Both the position numbers and the translations under genes were made by a program. 23,148 nt of DNA from an uncultured Catenibacterium sp. (GTDB taxonomy: Bacteria; Bacillota_I; Bacilli_A; Erysipelotrichales; Coprobacillaceae), in NCBI RefSeq assembly GCF_900540665.1, contig NZ_UQGV01000026.1:1-23148 (forward strand), written 5' to 3'. Positions 20,285 through 23,148 of the stretch are shown in pieces (the stretch's first letter is position 1; every line of letters begins with the position of its first letter). The notes beneath the pieces are model-generated. The model saw only the letters and a list, made by a program, of their open reading frames with translations, was not told where the DNA came from and searched no databases.

Positions 20285-21709
20285 ATGTTTAGAGACGACT
20301 TTTTATGGGGTGGCGCTGTTGCTGCTCATCAGTGTGAAGGTGCCTGGCAGGAAGGCGGAAAAGGAATCAGCTGTACAGATGTAGAAACAGCGGGAGATAA
20401 CGTAACAGGAGCACCTAGACGTTTAACAGATGGTGTTCTTCCTGGAGAAGATTATCCAAACCATGTAGGTGTAGACTTCTATCATCATTATAAGGAAGAT
20501 ATCGCATTACTTGCTGAAATGGGATTTAAGGCATTTAGAACTTCTATTGCCTGGACAAGAATCTTCCCAAGAGGAGATGAAGAAACACCTAATGAAGAAG
20601 GCTTAAAATTCTATGATGATGTATTTGATGAATTATTAAAATATGGTATTGAACCAGTCATCACATTATCACATTTTGAAATGCCTTGGGCACTTGCAAA
20701 GGAATATGGAGGATTTACTAATCGTAAAGCCATTGATATGTTTGTGAAGTTCGCAAAGGTATGTTTTGAAAGATATCAGCATAAAGTAAAATATTGGATG
20801 ACTTTCAATGAAATCAATAACCAGGCTGATGTAACTCAGCATAACCTTATTCAGGAAGGAGCTGTATTATTAAAAGAAGGGGATGATGCAGAATATCTTA
20901 TGTATATATCTGCTCATCATGAACTTTTGGCATCTGCACTTGCAGTTAAGGCGGCTCATGAAATCAATCCTGATTTAATGGTTGGTTGTATGATTGGTAT
21001 GAATGGTGTATATCCAGCTTCTCCAAAACCAGAAGATATGATGAATGCATTAGGTGCTATGCATCAGAAATATTGGTTTACTGATGTTCATGCAAGAGGA
21101 CATTATCCAAGTCATATCTTAAAGAAGTTTGAAAGAAAAGGATATGATTTCATTACTGAAGAAGATAAGAAGATCTTAAGCGAAGGTAAAGTAGATTATA
21201 TTGGATTCTCTTATTATATGTCATTTGCAACTAAATATCAGGGACGCAATGAAAAGACATTTGATTACTCTGGTGAAGACTTTGTAAGAAATGAATACTT
21301 AAAAGCTTCTGACTGGGGTTGGCAGATTGATCCATTAGGATTAAGATGGTGCTTGAACTGGTTCAATGACCGTTATGAACTTCCAATGATGATTGTAGAA
21401 AACGGTTTTGGTGCTTATGATAAGAAAGAAGCTGATGGTACTGTAGATGATCAGTATCGTATTGATTACTTAAAAGCACATATTGAAGCTATGAGAGATG
21501 CAGTGACTTATGATGGTGTTGACTTATTAGGTTATACTATGTGGTCTCCATTTGATATCGTATCTGCTTCTACTGGTGAATATGATAAACGTTATGGTTT
21601 TATCTATGTTAACTATAATAATAACCATGAAGGTGACTTCTCTAGAAGCAAGAAGAAATCATTTGACTGGTATAAACATGTTATTGAAACAAACGGTGAA
21701 GAATTATAA
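20285..21709 (+). CDS. 6-phospho-beta-glucosidase, GH1 (second copy)
   Basis: A second GH1 phospho-glycosidase of 474 residues, clearly related to the gene at 17109 but diverged, and not a recent duplicate. Start FRDDFLWGGAVAAHQCEGAW; acid/base E176 in TFNEIN; nucleophile E372 in VENGFGAYD. The 6-phosphate-binding loop reads SASTGEYDKRYGFIYVN (427-443), with S429, K435 and Y437, the full set known from characterised 6-phospho-beta-glucosidases. The two copies differ most between about residues 178 and 260, the region after the acid/base strand that often shapes aglycone recognition, so different substrates are likely. AAAAGGAGA precedes the ATG. It has its own promoter and terminator, with no EII gene nearby. 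Confidence 0.95.
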   Translation: MFRDDFLWGGAVAAHQCEGAWQEGGKGISCTDVETAGDNVTGAPRRLTDGVLPGEDYPNHVGVDFYHHYKEDIALLAEMGFKAFRTSIAWTRIFPRGDEETPNEEGLKFYDDVFDELLKYGIEPVITLSHFEMPWALAKEYGGFTNRKAIDMFVKFAKVCFERYQHKVKYWMTFNEINNQADVTQHNLIQEGAVLLKEGDDAEYLMYISAHHELLASALAVKAAHEINPDLMVGCMIGMNGVYPASPKPEDMMNALGAMHQKYWFTDVHARGHYPSHILKKFERKGYDFITEEDKKILSEGKVDYIGFSYYMSFATKYQGRNEKTFDYSGEDFVRNEYLKASDWGWQIDPLGLRWCLNWFNDRYELPMMIVENGFGAYDKKEADGTVDDQYRIDYLKAHIEAMRDAVTYDGVDLLGYTMWSPFDIVSASTGEYDKRYGFIYVNYNNNHEGDFSRSKKKSFDWYKHVIETNGEEL

Positions 21710-21716
21710 ATCTCTT

Positions 21717-21740
21717 GGGATGGCATAGCCATCCCTTTTT
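21717..21740 (+). terminator. Terminator of the second GH1 gene
   Basis: GGGATGGC / GCCATCCC (8 bp) with an ATA loop, then TTTTT. Confidence 0.92.
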
Positions 21741-21751
21741 AGCAGTCATAT

Positions 21752-21779
21752 TTGACAAGTGCTAAATAAAGATTATAAT
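21752..21779 (+). promoter_or_regulatory. Consensus promoter of the arginase-like/flavin-reductase-like pair
   Basis: TTGACA (21752-21757), 16-bp spacer, TATAAT (21774-21779): both hexamers are perfect. The predicted start near 21785 is about 13 bases before the ATG, so the leader is little more than the Shine-Dalgarno AGGTGAT. Confidence 0.8.
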
Positions 21780-21797
21780 TATCAACAGGTGATAAAG

Positions 21798-22523
21798 ATG
21801 CGTAACTATGTATTTGATTTTACTCATTGTTATAGTAAGGGGAATGCACAATTGACTTATTATGATTGTAGTGACATTGAAGGAACACGTTTATTCTGTG
21901 ATCAAGAAGCAGAGAAACAATTGAAAGAGATGATAAAAGAAAATGGTATTTCTGGTATTCATTTCATTGATTCTGGTGATTATCATTACATTACTAAACT
22001 GATGATTGACTTTATTCAAGAACCTTTTGATCTTGTATTAATAGATCATCATACAGATATGCAGTCTTCTGTTGTAGGAGATATGCTCAGCTGTGGGAAT
22101 TGGGCTCAAAAAGCTTTACATCATCCATTCCTTCATCGCTTATATTTGATAGGTCCAAGTAAGCATGACTTAACATTGGTGGATACAAATAAGGTCTTAA
22201 GTATCAGCATCGAGGAATTAGAAAAAGGCTATTCTATTCCACTTGAGACCAAGTATCCTGTTTATATTTCTATAGATAAAGACGTTCTAGATGAACGTTA
22301 TGCTATGACGAACTGGAATCAAGGAGAGATGTCACTTAGCAAGCTGGAGGATGTTTTGGCCTATTTTCTTAAAAACTGTGAGGTAATAGGTATTGATATA
22401 TGTGGTGATGATCCAGATATTGATGATTACCCTAGCTATATCAAAGCGGAAAGAATCAACACCATCTCTGACGAAGCACTTTATCAAACGGCTATGAAAA
22501 TACTAAAAAGGAGAAAAAAATGA
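21798..22523 (+). CDS. Arginase/ureohydrolase-fold protein, substrate unknown
   Basis: A 241-residue protein that keeps the metal-binding plan of arginases and agmatinases in a compressed form. Candidate ligands for a binuclear manganese site: H63 (SGDYHYITK), D83, H85 and D87 (LIDHHTDMQSS), and D160 and D162 (YISIDKDVLDE). These are the six positions seen in true ureohydrolases, but the flanking residues differ from arginase and agmatinase motifs, and the protein is about 60 residues shorter than usual. The reaction may be hydrolysis of a guanidino, formimino or amidino compound; substrate cannot be assigned. ATG 21798 is preferred: the in-frame GTG at 21759 lies inside the promoter. It overlaps the next gene by four bases (ATGA). 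Confidence 0.8.
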   Translation: MRNYVFDFTHCYSKGNAQLTYYDCSDIEGTRLFCDQEAEKQLKEMIKENGISGIHFIDSGDYHYITKLMIDFIQEPFDLVLIDHHTDMQSSVVGDMLSCGNWAQKALHHPFLHRLYLIGPSKHDLTLVDTNKVLSISIEELEKGYSIPLETKYPVYISIDKDVLDERYAMTNWNQGEMSLSKLEDVLAYFLKNCEVIGIDICGDDPDIDDYPSYIKAERINTISDEALYQTAMKILKRRKK

Positions 22524-23080
22524 GAAAAGATTTTGGGGCACGTGCACTTACTTATCCACAGCCAGTTTATATGATTGGAAGCTTTGATAAGAATGATCAT
22601 CCTGATTTAATGAATGCAGCGTGGGGTGGTATTAGCGATACAATGGAAATTTCATTAAGTCTTTCTAGTGGACATAAAACAGTTCAGAATATCTTAAAGA
22701 CACAGGCTTTTACTGTCAGTATTGCTGATGAAGATCATGTTGTGGCTTGTGATTATGTAGGTGTTGTATCCGGACATAAAGAACCTAACAAGTTAGAAAA
22801 AGCAGGCTTTACTTATACACCTTCTAGTAAAGTACATGCACCTATTATTAATGAATTATCTATCTGTCTAGAATGTCGTCTTAAGGAGTATGATCTAGAA
22901 ACAGAAATCATGAAAGGTGAAATCGTGAATGTATCTGTTGATGAACGTGTTCTAGATGAAACAGGAAGAGTGGATGTTTCAAAAGTAAAGCCTATTACCT
23001 TTGATCCATTCAATAATCAATATGTTGGTCTAGGCAAAGTTGTTGGACATGCCTTTAAAGATGGACTTAAACTAAAATAA
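22520..23080 (+). CDS. Flavin reductase-like protein (FMN-binding split barrel)
   Basis: A 186-residue protein of the flavin-reductase-like/DIM6 group, which binds FMN and typically passes electrons from NAD(P)H to flavin or an acceptor. Recognisable parts are PQPVYMIGSFDKNDHPDLMN near the N-terminus (13-32), the AAWGGISDTMEISLSL strand (33-48), GHKTVQNILKTQAFTVSIAD (51-70) and the domain end around KPITFDPFNNQYVGLGKVVGHAFK. It is a single domain of normal size. The start overlaps the previous stop as ATGA, with AAAAGGAG upstream, which strongly suggests translational coupling to the arginase-like gene. The physiological acceptor is unknown. Confidence 0.85.
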   Translation: MRKDFGARALTYPQPVYMIGSFDKNDHPDLMNAAWGGISDTMEISLSLSSGHKTVQNILKTQAFTVSIADEDHVVACDYVGVVSGHKEPNKLEKAGFTYTPSSKVHAPIINELSICLECRLKEYDLETEIMKGEIVNVSVDERVLDETGRVDVSKVKPITFDPFNNQYVGLGKVVGHAFKDGLKLK

Positions 23081-23148
23081 GGACTCACATGAGCAATGGT
23101 ATTAAGTTAAGCGACTAAATACCAAAAACCTCTTTGATTTTAAAATCA
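23081..23148. other. Right-edge non-coding stretch with two inverted repeats
   Basis: TGGTATT (23097-23103) can pair with AATACCA (23118-23124) across a 14-nt loop, and the last 14 bases, TGATTTTAAAATCA, are a perfect palindrome. No T run marks a clear terminator. A minus-strand frame ending at TAG around 23116 could be the tail of a convergent gene, but only about 10 codons are visible. Confidence 0.3.

Noticed and set aside
21759..21797. Earlier GTG start for the arginase-like gene
   Set aside because: It lies between the -35 and -10 of a perfect promoter, so it would not be in the transcript.
23082..23148. Convergent gene end on the minus strand at the right edge
   Set aside because: Only about ten codons before a TAG are visible, with no recognisable motif and no clear terminator, so it cannot be called.
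23135..23148. 14-bp palindrome TGATTTTAAAATCA as an operator
   Set aside because: AT-rich, at the window edge, and with no downstream promoter or gene in view to judge it.

Overview
This window is chromosomal DNA from a low-GC Gram-positive bacterium. Gene content and order (scpA-scpB-rluB, cmk-der, ptsI, nagB, THI-box thiC), strong purine-rich Shine-Dalgarno sites, AT-rich codon use and many GH1 6-phospho-beta-glucosidase/PTS genes fit a gut Firmicute. The overall look suggests Erysipelotrichales, but this is an inference from style and not a proven placement. I see no phage, transposon, CRISPR array, rRNA or tRNA.

Layout. 1-5870 is a core block: the 3' part of scpA and scpB (chromosome condensation), a small membrane protein on the minus strand, a DUF5662-like protein, rluB, a 58-residue ferredoxin on the minus strand, a disordered protein with a C-terminal membrane anchor, cmk and der. 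5870-6328 holds no credible protein gene. It contains a terminator, an orphan extended -10 promoter followed by a second terminator (candidate small RNA), and a multi-stem leader ending at the Shine-Dalgarno of an APC-family permease. The permease is followed by a UcpA-like short-chain dehydrogenase. ptsI (minus) and nagB (plus) diverge from a region with a cre-like site. dgt and metA form a pair, followed by an envelope cluster: a DUF218 membrane protein, a four-helix membrane protein and a VanY-type carboxypeptidase. Next is an unusual three-domain fusion (FMN split-barrel, 2x[4Fe-4S], Nudix). Two GH1 6-phospho-beta-glucosidases flank a minus-strand thiC that has a TPP riboswitch. The window ends with an arginase-fold protein overlapping a flavin-reductase-like protein.

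How the parts may work together. PtsI energises PTS sugar uptake. The GH1 enzymes would cleave phosphorylated beta-glucosides and NagB returns amino-sugar phosphate to glycolysis. Cre-like sites beside ptsI and between thiC and the second GH1 gene suggest CcpA-type control. No PTS EII gene or dedicated sugar regulator is present here, but both GH1 upstream regions share a 15-bp element that could be a common operator.

Most of the window is ordinary core metabolism. The parts most worth a second look are the permease leader (6181-6321), the candidate small RNA (about 5979-6077), the three-domain redox/Nudix fusion (15953-16990), the GH1 shared operator, and a predicted antiterminator pairing in the thiC riboswitch. 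Homology calls were made by recognising motifs by eye; no search was run.
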